Below are positions 29,446 to 39,838 of a stretch of DNA of 64,000 nucleotides, in pieces. The translations under genes and the position numbers were made by a program. The notes under the pieces are model-generated. The model ran no database searches. It was not told where the DNA came from and saw only the letters and a list, made by a program, of their open reading frames with translations. The stretch covers positions 1,259,881-1,323,880 of the forward strand of contig JAUNAC010000001.1 of the NCBI GenBank assembly GCA_030527825.1, written 5' to 3'. This DNA is from Lautropia sp. GTDB lineage: Bacteria; Pseudomonadota; Gammaproteobacteria; Burkholderiales; Burkholderiaceae_E. Position 1 is the stretch's first letter; every line of letters begins with the position of its first letter.

Positions 29446-29760
29446 TCAGATGATGTGCGAGTCGTTGCGGCGCTTGACCAGAACGCAGATCATCAGAAAG
29501 AGGCCGAGGAGCCCGTAAGCGACCGAAGGCATGGTACCGTCGTCTGGCATGGGATCATGCGGTTGGTTGACGGCAGTATCAGCAGATTCGACCTGTACCA
29601 GATGGACAGCAAGCGATGCATGCGTGGTCTGGGCAGGGGGAGTCTGGTGCGCAGTGATTGCCGCATGGGTATCGGCCGGTGCCATGGTGTCATGTGCCAG
29701 GGCACTCTGGCTAAGGGCCAGCAAACCGGATACGGTAGTGACAAGCAGTAGGTATTTCAT
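29446..29760 (-). CDS. Small secreted, C-terminally anchored hypothetical protein
   Basis: The 104-residue frame starts with a convincing signal peptide (MKYLLLVTTVSGLLALSQSALA). A 50-residue region rich in Thr, Ala, His and Gln follows, and it ends with one transmembrane helix (V-A-Y-G-L-L-G-L-F-L-M-I-C-V-L-V) and K-R-R-N. The layout recalls small sorted or membrane-tethered proteins; I do not recognise a family. It is convergent with gyrA and divergent from pheA. Confidence 0.55.
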   Translation of the reverse strand: MKYLLLVTTVSGLLALSQSALAHDTMAPADTHAAITAHQTPPAQTTHASLAVHLVQVESADTAVNQPHDPMPDDGTMPSVAYGLLGLFLMICVLVKRRNDSHII

Positions 29761-29961
29761 GACGGCCCGAAGATGGATGCTTTGATTGTGTGCTCTTTTG
29801 GTGAAAGCAGGATATGAATAACTGCACGGATAAGGGCGCCTGTTACATTTCAGTTAAGGATTGCGGTATAAACGCCCTTAAGTGCTGGCCGAATGTGGTT
29901 TACCCGCATCAGCCAGTTGTGGTGCCCGGATGGGTGGTTGCCAAAGGAGCGGGAGCGCGGA

Positions 29962-31050
29962 ATGGCAGATCGTGAAATCAATCGTATCCGGCAGGAAATT
30001 GACGCGCTGGATGAACAGTTGTTGGGTCTTTTCAACCAGCGGGCGAGGCTGGCTCAGGAGATCGGCGATCTGAAGAAGGGGGCTAATGACGCGCCCGTGT
30101 ACCGGCCGGAACGAGAGGCCATGATCATCGGACGACTGCAGGCGATGAATCCAGGGCCATTGCCGGATATGGCAGTTCGTTCAATCTGGCGTGAATTGAT
30201 GTCAGCCTGTCGTGGGCTGGAGCGTCCGTTGCGAATCGCTTTTCTAGGGCCGTGGGGTACGTTCAGTGAGCAGGCGATGCGGTTACGTTTTGGCGATGCG
30301 GTGGAGGGCGTGCCCTGTACGTCGATTGATGATGTGTTCCGGGTGACAGAAGCTGGTACAGTGGATTTTGGCGTGGTGCCTATCGAAAACTCCACCGAGG
30401 GCTCGGTCACGCGCAGCCAGGATCTGTTTCTCAATACGCCGCTGCGGATTACTAGCGAGATCACTCTGCCGGTACGTCATGTCCTGATGTCGAAGAGCGG
30501 TCTAATGAAAGCGGTGCGACGGATAGTTGCGCATCCCCAGGCGTTGGCCCAGTGTACGCTGTGGCTGCAACGTAATCTGCCAGAGGCCGAACTGATCCCG
30601 GTGTCCAGCAATGGGGAAGGGGCGCGACGTGCCGCCGAGGATGCGTCGATGGCAGCGATCGGCAGTGAAACGGCGTTGGCCATTTATGATCTGTTGCCCG
30701 TGGCGCATGCCATTCAGGACGATCCGATGAATCGCACGCGTTTCTTGGTGCTGGGCATGCAGAAGGTACAGCCTTCAGGCCAGGATCAGACGTCGCTGAT
30801 TTTGGGTGTGCCTGACCGTGCGGGTGCGCTCTATCAGTTGATCGAGCCTCTTTCGCGACACGGGGTGACCATGAAGCGTTTCGAATCCCGGCCGGCACGG
30901 CAAGGCGGGTGGGAATATTATTTCTATATTGATCTTACTGGACACCAAGACGATCTGGATGTCAGCAAGGCACTGGCTGATCTGAAGGAGCGTTCCGCGT
31001 TTTTCCGTTTGTTGGGGTCCTATCCGGCAGATAGTGTGGCTACGGTGTGA
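29962..31050 (+). CDS. pheA: Bifunctional chorismate mutase/prephenate dehydratase
   Basis: ATG 29962 follows a strong AAAGGAGCGGGA ribosome site. Residues 1-90 are an AroQ-type chorismate mutase (R-Q-E-I-D-A-L-D-E-Q-L-L). The prephenate dehydratase follows (F-L-G-P-W-G-T-F-S-E-Q-A, V-P-I-E-N-S-T-E-G), then an ACT domain (about residue 275 onward; F-E-S-R-P) that senses phenylalanine. At 362 residues it is the normal size. It leads an aromatic amino acid set with hisC and tyrA. Confidence 0.95.
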   Translation: MADREINRIRQEIDALDEQLLGLFNQRARLAQEIGDLKKGANDAPVYRPEREAMIIGRLQAMNPGPLPDMAVRSIWRELMSACRGLERPLRIAFLGPWGTFSEQAMRLRFGDAVEGVPCTSIDDVFRVTEAGTVDFGVVPIENSTEGSVTRSQDLFLNTPLRITSEITLPVRHVLMSKSGLMKAVRRIVAHPQALAQCTLWLQRNLPEAELIPVSSNGEGARRAAEDASMAAIGSETALAIYDLLPVAHAIQDDPMNRTRFLVLGMQKVQPSGQDQTSLILGVPDRAGALYQLIEPLSRHGVTMKRFESRPARQGGWEYYFYIDLTGHQDDLDVSKALADLKERSAFFRLLGSYPADSVATV

Positions 31051-31094
31051 GCCAGGTGCATTGAAACATTGAAAAACTGTATAAGGAGGCGTGT

Positions 31095-32219
31095 ATGAAG
31101 GAGCGAAATGAACAGCGTGTATCACCGGCAGCTGGAGCCCCTGTAGGGGTTCGGAGCCTGGCCCCTTACCGGCCAGGGCGTCCTATTGAGGAGGTCGCGC
31201 GTGAGTTGGGGCTGGATCCGTCAGGTATTGTGAAGCTGGCCTCCAATGAAAATCCGCTGGGCATGTCACCGAAGGCTGTTGCGGCGGTGCAGCAGGTGCT
31301 GCAGGATGGGGCACGCTACCCGGATGCCAATGGTTACGATTTGAAGCAGGCCCTGGCACGACATTACGGTGTGCCGGCTGAATGGATTACCCTGGGTAAC
31401 GGGTCTAACGATCTGCTGGAGATTGTGGCGCGGACGCTGGTGGCGCCGGGACAAGGCATCATTTATTCCCGGTATGCATTTTTGGTGTATCCGCTGGTGG
31501 CACAGGCAATGGGGGCTGTGGGCATCGAGGTGCCGGATCTGGAGATGGGGCATGACCTGGACGCAATGCTGGCTGCCGTGACCCCGGAGACGCGGGTGAT
31601 TTTTGTAGCCAACCCCAACAATCCGACCGGCACGTATGTGTCCGAGGCGAAGATGCGGGATTTTCTGGAGCGCGTTCCGCCCCAGGTCGCGGTGGTGCTG
31701 GATGAAGCTTATACTGAATATCTGCCTGGGGAGATGCGGTATGACGCCCTTGCATGGGTCAAACAGTTCCCTAATTTGGTGGTTTCGCGAACATTTTCCA
31801 AAGCGTTTGGGCTTGCGGGGCTGCGGGTGGGTTTTGCTGTTGCCCAGCCGGAACTGACGGATCTGTTCGGTCGGGTGCGACAGCCCTTCAATGTGAACAG
31901 CCTGGCGCTGGCGGCTGCCCGGGCTGTGTTGACGGACCAGGTTTATCTTGATGAGACCTATCAGGTCAATCGCGCCGGCCTGGGTATGTTGATGGCTGCC
32001 TTTGATGAGCTGGGACTCGACTATGTGCCATCTTTTGCCAATTTTGTGCTGGTAAAAGTGGGTGATGCCGCCCGGATCAATGACCTGCTGCTGCACGCGG
32101 GCGTTATCGTGCGGCCAGTGGCTAATTATGGCTTGCCTGAGTGGCTGCGCGTCTCGGTCGGCTTGCCCAGGGAGAATACCGCGTTTATTGAGGCGCTCAA
32201 AAAAATCCTGGGTCGGTGA
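31095..32219 (+). CDS. hisC: Histidinol-phosphate aminotransferase-type enzyme
   Basis: The 374-residue fold-type I aminotransferase has K-L-A-S-N-E-N-P-L-G near the start, N-P-N-N-P-T-G-T in the middle and the PLP lysine in S-R-T-F-S-K-A-F-G-L-A-G-L-R. Lying 44 bp after pheA and 13 bp before tyrA, it is the hisC2-type paralogue that in betaproteobacteria probably transaminates aromatic keto acids as well as imidazole acetol phosphate. The neighbours favour an aromatic role. Confidence 0.92.
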   Translation: MKERNEQRVSPAAGAPVGVRSLAPYRPGRPIEEVARELGLDPSGIVKLASNENPLGMSPKAVAAVQQVLQDGARYPDANGYDLKQALARHYGVPAEWITLGNGSNDLLEIVARTLVAPGQGIIYSRYAFLVYPLVAQAMGAVGIEVPDLEMGHDLDAMLAAVTPETRVIFVANPNNPTGTYVSEAKMRDFLERVPPQVAVVLDEAYTEYLPGEMRYDALAWVKQFPNLVVSRTFSKAFGLAGLRVGFAVAQPELTDLFGRVRQPFNVNSLALAAARAVLTDQVYLDETYQVNRAGLGMLMAAFDELGLDYVPSFANFVLVKVGDAARINDLLLHAGVIVRPVANYGLPEWLRVSVGLPRENTAFIEALKKILGR

Positions 32220-32232
32220 CCCGCAGGCGGTG

Positions 32233-33105
32233 ATGTTCAAACGGGTGGCCATTATTGGAACCGGCTTGATGGGGGGCTCGCTGGCTGCCGCGCTGCGCGC
32301 CCGGTGTCACGCTGCGCAGCGGGTGGGATATGGGCAGGAACCGGATATTTCCCGGGCGATGATCCTGGGGTTGTTCGATGAACGGGCCGAGAGTCTGGGA
32401 CAGGCTGTATCAGGCGCTGATCTGGTGGTTCTGGCTGCACCTGTTTCCGTGAATTGCCTGCTGATGAAGGACGTTGTTTCGTTTCTGACTGCAGATGCAG
32501 TGCTAACGGATTTGTCCAGCGTTAAATGGCCGGTTGAACAGGCTGTCCGGGGCTGTGCGGATGGGGCCGTACTGGCGCGTTTTACAGCCAGTCATCCTGT
32601 GGCTGGAGATGATCGTGCCGGACCTGATGCCGCCCGTCCGGATCTGTTTGATGGACGTGAAGTGGTGCTGTGCCCGTTGTCCGAGACTGCGACGCGAACG
32701 ATGCTGCGCTTGCAGCAGTTCTGGCAGATGCTGGGTGCTCGCGTGACCCGGATGTCGGCGAGCGAGCATGACCGGGTGTTTGCACTGGTGTCGCATGCTC
32801 CGCATGCCGTGGCTTTTGCAGTGGCTGGCGCTGTGGCCGAGGACGGCCGGCATGGCGCGGATGAGAATGCTGTTCGGGCCGGTGATCATGCTGGCCCGGG
32901 GTTGCTGGATCTGACTCGCATTGCTGGGTCAGATCCGGCGTTATGGACGGACATTCTGCTGCAGAATCAGCAACCGGCATTGCAGGCAGTCGACGCGGTG
33001 CTGGACAGGCTGGGGGCCATTCGCCAGGCACTGCAGGCAGGAGAGCACGACGCATTGATGGCGCTGCTGCAGATCGGGGCGCAATGGCGCCGTACCCGCG
33101 GGTAG
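32233..33105 (+). CDS. tyrA: Prephenate dehydrogenase
   Basis: ATG 32233 (or GTG one codon before) opens F-K-R-V-A-I-I-G-T-G-L-M-G-G-S-L, the NAD-binding loop. Further motifs are D-L-S-S-V-K, the catalytic-region A-S-H-P-V-A-G-D, and the E-H-D-R-V-F-A-L-V-S-H-A-P-H helix. The product (290 residues) converts prephenate to 4-hydroxyphenylpyruvate for tyrosine. The stop is TAG. In many relatives aroA follows; here the next gene is on the opposite strand. Confidence 0.95.
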   Translation: MFKRVAIIGTGLMGGSLAAALRARCHAAQRVGYGQEPDISRAMILGLFDERAESLGQAVSGADLVVLAAPVSVNCLLMKDVVSFLTADAVLTDLSSVKWPVEQAVRGCADGAVLARFTASHPVAGDDRAGPDAARPDLFDGREVVLCPLSETATRTMLRLQQFWQMLGARVTRMSASEHDRVFALVSHAPHAVAFAVAGAVAEDGRHGADENAVRAGDHAGPGLLDLTRIAGSDPALWTDILLQNQQPALQAVDAVLDRLGAIRQALQAGEHDALMALLQIGAQWRRTRG

Positions 33106-33185
33106 TGCAACGGAGCTGAAAAACGCTCTGTGGCCGGGCGAAGACAGCAGACCGGAGTATGCGTCAGTCGCGGAGCCAATGTTGG

Positions 33186-34151
33186 TCAGGATTTGCGCCG
33201 ACGGTCGAAGCGCACGATGAGGCTTGAAGTGTCCCAGCGATTGCCGCCCAGTGCCTGCACATCGCCATAGAACTGGTCCACCAGTGCCGTGACGGGTAGC
33301 GTGACACCGCTGCGGCGGGCCTGATCAAGGCACAGGCCGAGATCCTTGCGCATCCAGTCTACGGCAAAGCCAAAGTCAAACTGGCGCGCAGTCATTGTCT
33401 GGCCGCGATTGACCATCTGCCAGGACTGGGCGGCGCCTTTGTCGATGACGCCCAGAACCTGGTTCATGTCCAGTCCGGCCGCTTCGCCGAAATGGATCGC
33501 TTCGGCCAATCCCTGTATCAGACCGGCGATGCAGATCTGGTTGACCATCTTGGCCAGCTGGCCGGCACCAGCATCGCCAATACGCGTGATGGCCTGGGCA
33601 TAGGCCATCGAGACGGGGCGCATACGCTCGACATCAGCCAGCGTGCCGCCGCACATGATGGTGAGGCAGCCTTTTTCTGCGCCGGCCTGTCCGCCGGAGA
33701 CCGGGGCATCGACGAAATGCAGTCCCAGACGGCGGGCAACAGCATCGAGCTCTCGGCTGATCTCTGCCGAGGCTGTGGTGTGATCGACATAGAGGGCTCC
33801 GGGCTTCATGCCGGCAAAGGCACCATCCGGGCCCAGGGTTACGCTGCGCAGGTCGTCGTCATTACCCACGCAGGAGAAGACAATGTCGGCATGCTGTGCC
33901 GCTTCGCGCGGTGTCATGGCCATACGGTGGCGGCGGGGTTGCGCCGTGGCAGCCGGGCCGGCGGCATGACCTGTGTCGTGGTCGGCCAGCCACCGCTCGG
34001 CCCGCGCGGTGGTGCGGTTGTAGACGCAGACAGAATGACCGGCCTGGGCCAGGTGGCCAGCCATGGGGGCCCCCATGACACCCAGGCCGAGAAAGGCGAC
34101 CTGACAGGGGTCAGTGATAGATGTTGTGGATGATGAGGCGCGGGTATTCAT
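33186..34151 (-). CDS. 3-hydroxyisobutyrate dehydrogenase-family reductase (GarR/MmsB-like)
   Basis: The 321-residue protein has the NAD(P) loop F-L-G-L-G-V-M-G-A-P-M-A near residue 20, the substrate motif D-A-P-V-S-G-G-Q-A-G-A, and the catalytic lysine in G-Q-L-A-K-M-V-N-Q. This fits beta-hydroxyacid dehydrogenases; the substrate (tartronate semialdehyde, 3-hydroxyisobutyrate, succinic semialdehyde) cannot be told from the motifs. An extra ~15 residues near residue 65 (H-A-A-G-P-A-A-T-A-Q-P-R-R-H-R) look like a local insertion. It is divergent from alaS. Confidence 0.88.
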   Translation of the reverse strand: MNTRASSSTTSITDPCQVAFLGLGVMGAPMAGHLAQAGHSVCVYNRTTARAERWLADHDTGHAAGPAATAQPRRHRMAMTPREAAQHADIVFSCVGNDDDLRSVTLGPDGAFAGMKPGALYVDHTTASAEISRELDAVARRLGLHFVDAPVSGGQAGAEKGCLTIMCGGTLADVERMRPVSMAYAQAITRIGDAGAGQLAKMVNQICIAGLIQGLAEAIHFGEAAGLDMNQVLGVIDKGAAQSWQMVNRGQTMTARQFDFGFAVDWMRKDLGLCLDQARRSGVTLPVTALVDQFYGDVQALGGNRWDTSSLIVRFDRRRKS

Positions 34152-34290
34152 GAGGAAACTCCTGTCTGGAGGGAGCAGGGGGATGCTCCGGGCCGGGCTG
34201 CAGCAGACATGCCTGTTGCCGGCGGGGTGACGCGATTGGCGAAACAGGCCCGGCCTTCGGTAAAATCAGCGGTTACTTTACCGGATACCC

Positions 34291-36939
34291 ATGATGAAGT
34301 CCGCCGAAATACGCAAGCAGTTCCTGAAGTTCTTCGAGTCAAAGGGACACACCATTGTCTCTTCCAGTCCTGTGGTGCCGCATGATGACCCCACACTCCT
34401 GTTCGCCAATGCGGGCATGAACCAGTTCAAGGATGTGTTCCTGGGGTTCGACAAGCGTGCCTATCATCGGGCTACGACCGCCCAGAAGTGCATTCGGGCG
34501 GGCGGCAAGCACAACGACCTTGAGAACGTCGGCTACACCGCACGCCATCATACGTTTTTCGAGATGATGGGCAATTTCTCATTCGGTGATTACTTCAAGC
34601 AGGATGCGATCAAGTTCGCCTGGGAGCTGCTGACCACCGTCTTCAGGCTGCCGCCCGAGAAACTGCTGGTCACGGTCTACGCCGAGGATGATGAAGCCTA
34701 TGCCATCTGGCATGACCAGGTGGGTGTGCCGTCCGACCGGATTGTGCGCATTGGCGACAACAAGGGGGCGCGCTATGCCTCGGACAATTTCTGGATGATG
34801 GGTGATACCGGCCCCTGCGGGCCGTGCACCGAGATCTTCTATGACCACGGCCCCGAGATTCCGGGTGGTCCTCCGGGAAGCCCGGAGGAGGACGGTGACC
34901 GGTTTATTGAAATCTGGAATATCGTGTTCATGCAGTACAACCGCGACGAGGCGGGAGAGCTGCATCCGCTGCCGCGTCCCAGCGTAGACACGGGTATGGG
35001 GCTGGAGCGGATGGCAGCGGTGCTGCAGCACGTCCATTCCAATTATGAGATCGATCTGTTTGTGAACCTGCTGGCAGCGGCGGCGCGTGCCGTGCAGGAC
35101 GCTGGTGGCACCCCGGAATTGGGAAGTCCGTCGCTGAAGGTGATAGCAGATCACATTCGTGCGTGCTGCTTCATCATTGTGGATGGGGTGGTGCCCGGCA
35201 ACGAGGGACGGGGCTATGTGCTGCGCCGGATCATCCGTCGTGCGGTCCGTCATGGCTACAAGCTGGGGGCACGCCAGCCCTTTCTGTACAGCCTGGTGGC
35301 GGCGCTGGTGCGGGAGATGGGCGATGCGTACCCTGAGCTTCGACGCGACCAGGCCCGCATCGAGGAGGTGCTCAAAGGCGAGGAGTCGCGCTTCTTCGAG
35401 ACCATCGCCAACGGCATGAACCTGCTGGAGCAGGCACTGGCCGGACTGGGCAACGGCAAGGTGCTGGACGGCGAGACGGCCTTCCGGCTGCACGATACCT
35501 ATGGCTTTCCGCTGGATCTGACGGCAGATGTCTGTCGTGAGCGGGGCGTCACGGTAGACGAAGCCGGTTTTGATGCAGCTATGGCACATCAGCGTGAGCA
35601 GGCCAGGGCGGCCGGCCGCTTCAAGGGGACATCGCTGCTGGAATATGAGGGCGAGGCGACCCGCTTCGTGGGCTATGACGAACTGGCGGCCGAGGCACGG
35701 GTGCTGGCGCTCTATCGTGACGGCAAGCCGGTTGATCGCCTGCAGGCAGGTCAGGATGGCGTGGTGGTGCTCGACGTGACACCGTTTTATGCCGAGTCGG
35801 GTGGCCAGGTGGGGGATCAGGGGCTGCTGACCGGTCAGGCTGCCCGCTTTGCCGTGGGCGACACGCAGAAGATTCAGGCGGCGGTCTGGGGGCACCACGG
35901 TCGCCTGGAATCAGGCACGCTCTCGGTGGGCGATACGCTGCAGGCGCAGGTCAATGCGGCGCGGCGCCAGAAGATCACCCGCAATCACTCGGTGACGCAC
36001 CTGTTGCACAAGGCACTGCGCCAGGTGCTGGGCGAGCACGTTGCCCAGAAAGGGTCGCTGGTGGATCAGGATCACACCCGCTTCGACTTCAGCCACAACA
36101 AGCCCATGACACCGGCGGAGGTTCAGGCGGTCGAGGCGATTGTCAACGCCGAGATTCGCAGCAATACCGCCACGGTGATTCGTCAGATGTCCTATGACGA
36201 GGCGATTGCCGCAGGTGCCATGGCGCTGTTCGGCGAGAAATACGGTGACGTGGTGCGCGTGGTGGATGTGGCTGACACGCGCGAGCTGTGCGGCGGGACC
36301 CACGTCGCGCGCAGTGGCGAGATCGGGGTATTCAAGATCGCTGCCGAAGGCGGGGTGGCTGCCGGCGTGCGCCGGGTGGAAGGGTTGACCGGCGAAGGGG
36401 CGCTGACCTGGATCCAGCGTCAGCTGGCCACGCTGGCCGAGGCAGCCGAGACACTGCGTGCCCCGGTGGCTGAACTTCCGGCCCGCGTTGCGCAGCTGCA
36501 GGCGCAGGTCAAGGATCTGGGCCGCGATCTGGACCGTCTCAAGGCCAAGGCTGCCAGCAGTCAGGGGCAGAACCTTGCGGCCCAGGCCCGGAAGCTGCCG
36601 GGCGGTGCGCATCTGCTGGTCACACGGGCCGATGGGCTTGATGCAAAGGCCCTGCGGGCTACCGTCGACCAGCTCAAGGAGCGGCTCAAGTCACTGGTAG
36701 TGGTGCTGGCCTCGGTCGATGACGAGGGGCGGATCCAGCTGGTGGCTGGCGTGACGCCGGATCTGGTGGGGACGGTCAAGGCCGGCGAGATGATCGGGCG
36801 CGTGGCTGCCCAGGTGGGGGGCAAGGGCGGTGGCAAGCCCGATTTCGCCATGGCAGGTGGCAGTGATGTGGACGCGCTGGAGGGCGTGCTGGGCATGACC
36901 CATGAGCGTCTGGCGCAGCAGCTGGGCGACCGGCGCTGA
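34291..36939 (+). CDS. alaS: Alanyl-tRNA synthetase
   Basis: The 882-residue protein matches full-length AlaRS. The N-terminal class II core has [10 protein letters not shown] and [14 protein letters not shown]. The editing domain has H-S-V-T-H-L-L-H (HxxxH zinc motif) and later C-G-G-T-H-V. A C-Ala domain ends it. It charges tRNA-Ala and clears Ser/Gly mischarging. Start ATG 34291, with a second ATG immediately after. The 138-bp gap to the divergent dehydrogenase gene carries its promoter. Confidence 0.97.
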   Translation: MMKSAEIRKQFLKFFESKGHTIVSSSPVVPHDDPTLLFANAGMNQFKDVFLGFDKRAYHRATTAQKCIRAGGKHNDLENVGYTARHHTFFEMMGNFSFGDYFKQDAIKFAWELLTTVFRLPPEKLLVTVYAEDDEAYAIWHDQVGVPSDRIVRIGDNKGARYASDNFWMMGDTGPCGPCTEIFYDHGPEIPGGPPGSPEEDGDRFIEIWNIVFMQYNRDEAGELHPLPRPSVDTGMGLERMAAVLQHVHSNYEIDLFVNLLAAAARAVQDAGGTPELGSPSLKVIADHIRACCFIIVDGVVPGNEGRGYVLRRIIRRAVRHGYKLGARQPFLYSLVAALVREMGDAYPELRRDQARIEEVLKGEESRFFETIANGMNLLEQALAGLGNGKVLDGETAFRLHDTYGFPLDLTADVCRERGVTVDEAGFDAAMAHQREQARAAGRFKGTSLLEYEGEATRFVGYDELAAEARVLALYRDGKPVDRLQAGQDGVVVLDVTPFYAESGGQVGDQGLLTGQAARFAVGDTQKIQAAVWGHHGRLESGTLSVGDTLQAQVNAARRQKITRNHSVTHLLHKALRQVLGEHVAQKGSLVDQDHTRFDFSHNKPMTPAEVQAVEAIVNAEIRSNTATVIRQMSYDEAIAAGAMALFGEKYGDVVRVVDVADTRELCGGTHVARSGEIGVFKIAAEGGVAAGVRRVEGLTGEGALTWIQRQLATLAEAAETLRAPVAELPARVAQLQAQVKDLGRDLDRLKAKAASSQGQNLAAQARKLPGGAHLLVTRADGLDAKALRATVDQLKERLKSLVVVLASVDDEGRIQLVAGVTPDLVGTVKAGEMIGRVAAQVGGKGGGKPDFAMAGGSDVDALEGVLGMTHERLAQQLGDRR

Positions 36940-36957
36940 ATCTCGCGGAGGACTCTG

Positions 36958-37221
36958 ATGTCTCAGTCTGCTGTCCCAGGGGGGGAGATGCCGGCGCAGG
37001 TGGACGCCGAGGTGGATGCACGTGGCCTGTCCTGCCCCTTGCCGATTCTGCGGGCCAAGAAGGCCCTGGCAACCTTGCAGAGCGGGCAGGTGGTGCGGGT
37101 GCTGGCAACCGATCCTGGTTCGAAGCAGGACTTCAGTGCTTTTGCCCGTCAGACGGGCAATGTGCTGCTGGCCCAGGTCGATGAAGGCGAGGTGTCCGTT
37201 TTTTATCTGCGGCGGCGCTGA
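36958..37221 (+). CDS. TusA/SirA-family sulfur carrier
   Basis: This 87-residue protein has the family motif D-A-R-G-L-S-C-P-L-P-I-L-R-A-K-K-A-L, with the sulfur-carrying cysteine in C-P-x-P. It lies 18 bp behind alaS with a GGAGG ribosome site and is probably co-transcribed. TusA proteins relay persulfide sulfur for tRNA thiolation and cofactors; the link to alaS suggests tRNA metabolism. Confidence 0.88.
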   Translation: MSQSAVPGGEMPAQVDAEVDARGLSCPLPILRAKKALATLQSGQVVRVLATDPGSKQDFSAFARQTGNVLLAQVDEGEVSVFYLRRR

Positions 37222-37250
37222 GCAGGGTTTGGGTAGGTCGCCGCTGGTTT

Positions 37251-37679
37251 TCAGTTCTGCTTGATGCCAGTGACCATCTCGTCGATGATCGGGTTGATCT
37301 TGGTGGCGGTTCTTTGCCACTTCTTGAAGCCATTGAGCAGCCGGTATTCACCGTGGCTGATGATGTGCTCGTCCTTCCAGATCTGGATCTCGGCGTGGAT
37401 CAGGTACGGTACGAAATCCCAGGAGCGGGTTGCGGTGTAGGTGAGGGTGATCGGGCAGCTCCCGGCGGCGTCAGCATGGATAACGTGAGTGCTGATTTGA
37501 TGGTAATTCAGTCGATCTTGCAGCACTTGGATGAAGTCCGCGACTTTCACCTTAGGGTTTTGAATGATGCAGACGTTCTTGAGCTGGCTCCTGTCCTGTA
37601 CGGGCGTGATTTTGGGGGCGACAGCACAGCCGGCCAGGCCAATGATAGCCAGTAGCAGGCCGATCGATCTGAATTGCAT
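37251..37679 (-). CDS. Small lipoprotein, Sbal_3080-like
   Basis: The start is the ATG giving M-Q-F-R-S-I-G-L-L-L, followed by a lipobox L-A-G-C (residues ~14-17). The mature ~125 residues contain V-C-I-I-Q-N-P-K-V and a late L-L-N-G-F-K-K-W, like small conserved lipoproteins of unknown role. It is convergent with the TusA-like gene. The last helix and C-terminus look complete. Confidence 0.7.
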   Translation of the reverse strand: MQFRSIGLLLAIIGLAGCAVAPKITPVQDRSQLKNVCIIQNPKVKVADFIQVLQDRLNYHQISTHVIHADAAGSCPITLTYTATRSWDFVPYLIHAEIQIWKDEHIISHGEYRLLNGFKKWQRTATKINPIIDEMVTGIKQN

Positions 37680-37947
37680 GGGAACTCCTCTCCTTTGAAT
37701 AGGTGGGAGGATTTCAGCATCGGATGGGCGTGGCATATGGAGGCAAGGGACGAAAGGGTCCCCTGTGCGATCAGGCGGAGCGCCCGTCGTTCAGAACCAA
37801 CATTCAGTTTGGTGGTGCAGGCTGGTTTGCAGTTCTCCCGGGACAGATCGCTGGCGCAATGGAAATCTTCTCGTTTGGGGGCGCGGTATGATGGTGTAAA
37901 CCGTGTGTCATGGCGCGAGATGGGATAGGCGCCTGTGCCCATCGGGT

Positions 37948-38946
37948 TCATCGAATGCCTGTCTGGCCCGGGAGCGAGTTGCGATAGGTGTAACGAATGT
38001 GCTCGTTCTTGCGGGGGCCGGTGATGTGCAGCGACAGCAGCAGCGTGCCGTCGCCTGGGTCCTGGAGGCTGCCATGGTAGTGGTCGGGCGGACACAGGTA
38101 GGGGGCACAGGCCATGATGGTCTTAACGGGCGTCGGAGACCTGTCCACACGGGGGAAGTGCAGGATTTCCTGATAGCGCTGCTGGCGCCAATGCAGGAAG
38201 GTGATGCCATGACCGGTGAAGCGCCAGCATTTGCGATCCTGGCAGATCAGGGTCTGCACCCCGCCGTCACCGTACCGGTGGGCCAGCGGGGCGACCTTCT
38301 GCCACAGCTCCTCGGTGATGAAGGGAATGATCGGATGGGCCAGCCGCAGGGCTGCTTCCAGGACGCGCAGCAGCGTACGGCGGGCGCCGCGCTGCCGGGC
38401 GGCGTCGGGGTGGCTGAGTTCGACCTTGGCCAGCTCCAGATACCAGTCGCAGTAGCTGTTCCAGATGAAGCTGTAGATGGCGTTGGCAGCCAGATCGAAG
38501 CGATAGTCGGCCAGGGCGCGAGCCACTTCCGCTTCGGTTCGCTGGAGTTCGGACACGATCCAGCGGTCGACAGGGCTGAAGTCAAGGTACTGGCCGGGGC
38601 CGCAGTCCTTGTTGCAGGGGCGGGCCAGCCCGTTGTCGTGCCCCTCGACGTTCATCAATACGAAGCGGGTGGCATTCCAGAGCTTGTTGCAGAAGTTGCG
38701 ATAGCCCTCGCAGCGGCTGATGTCGAAGTTGAGCGTGCGGGAGAAGTTGGCCAGCGAGGTGAATGGAACCAGCGCCGACGAGAACCAGGTGTCGAGCACG
38801 TCCGGATCGCGGGTGAGCGGGCCACGGTAGCCGGCAGCTTCGGCCTTCTGCCGGGCTTCGTCTTCGTGCCGGGCGACGAAGACCTGGCCGTCCTCGCCGT
38901 ACCAGGCCGGGATCTGGTGGCCCCACCACAGCTGCCGCGAGATGCA
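37948..38946 (-). pseudogene. Chimeric fragment: internal valS piece fused to the tail of a DUF6314-like gene
   Basis: On the minus strand, 38946-38247 repeats an internal part of the intact valS, with one mismatch noticed by eye (38764). It has an internal deletion: bases matching 42343-42738 are missing, joined at the shared CCAGCGAGG (38751-38759). The loss is 396 bp, a multiple of three, so the frame stays open but the KMSKS loop is gone. At 38247 the valS sequence stops and runs directly into [13 protein letters not shown], the second half of the gene that normally follows valS. No start, HIGH motif or C-terminus of ValRS is present, so this is a non-functional relic. Confidence 0.85.
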
Positions 38947-39047
38947 GTTGATGGCACGGCCGAGGCGCCGTCGGTTCCCGGCCGGGAAGTGCTGCTGTCG
39001 AGTGGTGCACCGTGGTGCAGTCGCACGCACGCCGGCCGTGCCGATGT

Positions 39048-39680
39048 TCACGCCATGGCGGCGGCGTTGGCCTTCAGGGTTTCCTGCCAGGTGGGCAGGG
39101 CCTCGATGCGCCTGAACCAGGCCATCAGGTGGGTGTGCTGCGCCAGGGGCAACCGGCCTGGCTGGTGCCATGCCAGCGGGGCTGCAATGGCGAAATCGGC
39201 CAGTGACAGCGCATCGCCGCTGATCCATGCCTCCCTGGCCAGCAGGGCATCCAGGATGCTTGCCGCCATGTTGAACCTGGCCTCGCCGTCGGCTACCTGT
39301 GCCGGGTCAGGTTCGCCCAGGCCGGCCATCGGCTTGATATGGTTCTCCCAGTTCAGGGTAGCGATCGCCGGCATCAGTTCCTGGCCGCACCAGAAGAGCC
39401 AGCGGTCGATGTCGGCGCGTCGTTTCGGATCGGCCGGGTAGAGTGTCTGGCCGGGTGTGATGTTGGCCAGGTACTGCATGATGGCATAGGACTCCCACAG
39501 CACGAAGTCACCGTCCTGCAGCACGGGCACGTGGTGATTGGGGTTCAGGGCCAGGAACTCGGGTGTGTTCTGCTCGCCCTTGGACAGGTCGACCTTGACG
39601 AGCTCGAGCTCGATGCCGAGTTCCCGGGCGACCAGCTGCACACGCAGGCCTTGGGTAAGGGGGTGGTAGTAGAGGCGCAT
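39048..39680 (-). CDS. Glutathione S-transferase family protein
   Basis: ATG 39680 ([11 protein letters not shown]) gives 210 residues; the longer frame to 39716 adds no conserved residues. The N-terminal thioredoxin-like domain has N-H-H-V-P-V-L (cis-proline loop) and [10 protein letters not shown], the glutathione-binding E-S. An all-helical C-terminal domain with L-S-L-A-D-F-A-I follows. It is a soluble GST of the beta/theta-like bacterial kind with unknown substrate. The gene is complete but lies between two duplicated fragments of the valS region, so it may have moved or been flanked by the rearrangement. Confidence 0.88.
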   Translation of the reverse strand: MRLYYHPLTQGLRVQLVARELGIELELVKVDLSKGEQNTPEFLALNPNHHVPVLQDGDFVLWESYAIMQYLANITPGQTLYPADPKRRADIDRWLFWCGQELMPAIATLNWENHIKPMAGLGEPDPAQVADGEARFNMAASILDALLAREAWISGDALSLADFAIAAPLAWHQPGRLPLAQHTHLMAWFRRIEALPTWQETLKANAAAMA

Positions 39681-39838
39681 GGTAGGCTCCTTGGAGGTGG
39701 GCCGGGCTGCCATCACACGGGGTGATGGCGCACCCCGGCCAGCTGATTCAAACTTCCATTATCCGGCATTCGACTGCCAGTTCCTGTCAGTAGTGTCCCT
39801 CTGTTGGCAGCGTCCGGCGGTGCCGGGAGGCCGTACGC

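Noticed and set aside
37903..39441. Plus-strand open frame of 512 codons
   Set aside because: It is the antisense shadow of the valS fragment and GST gene; the same peptide string recurs opposite the true valS (41213-42685).
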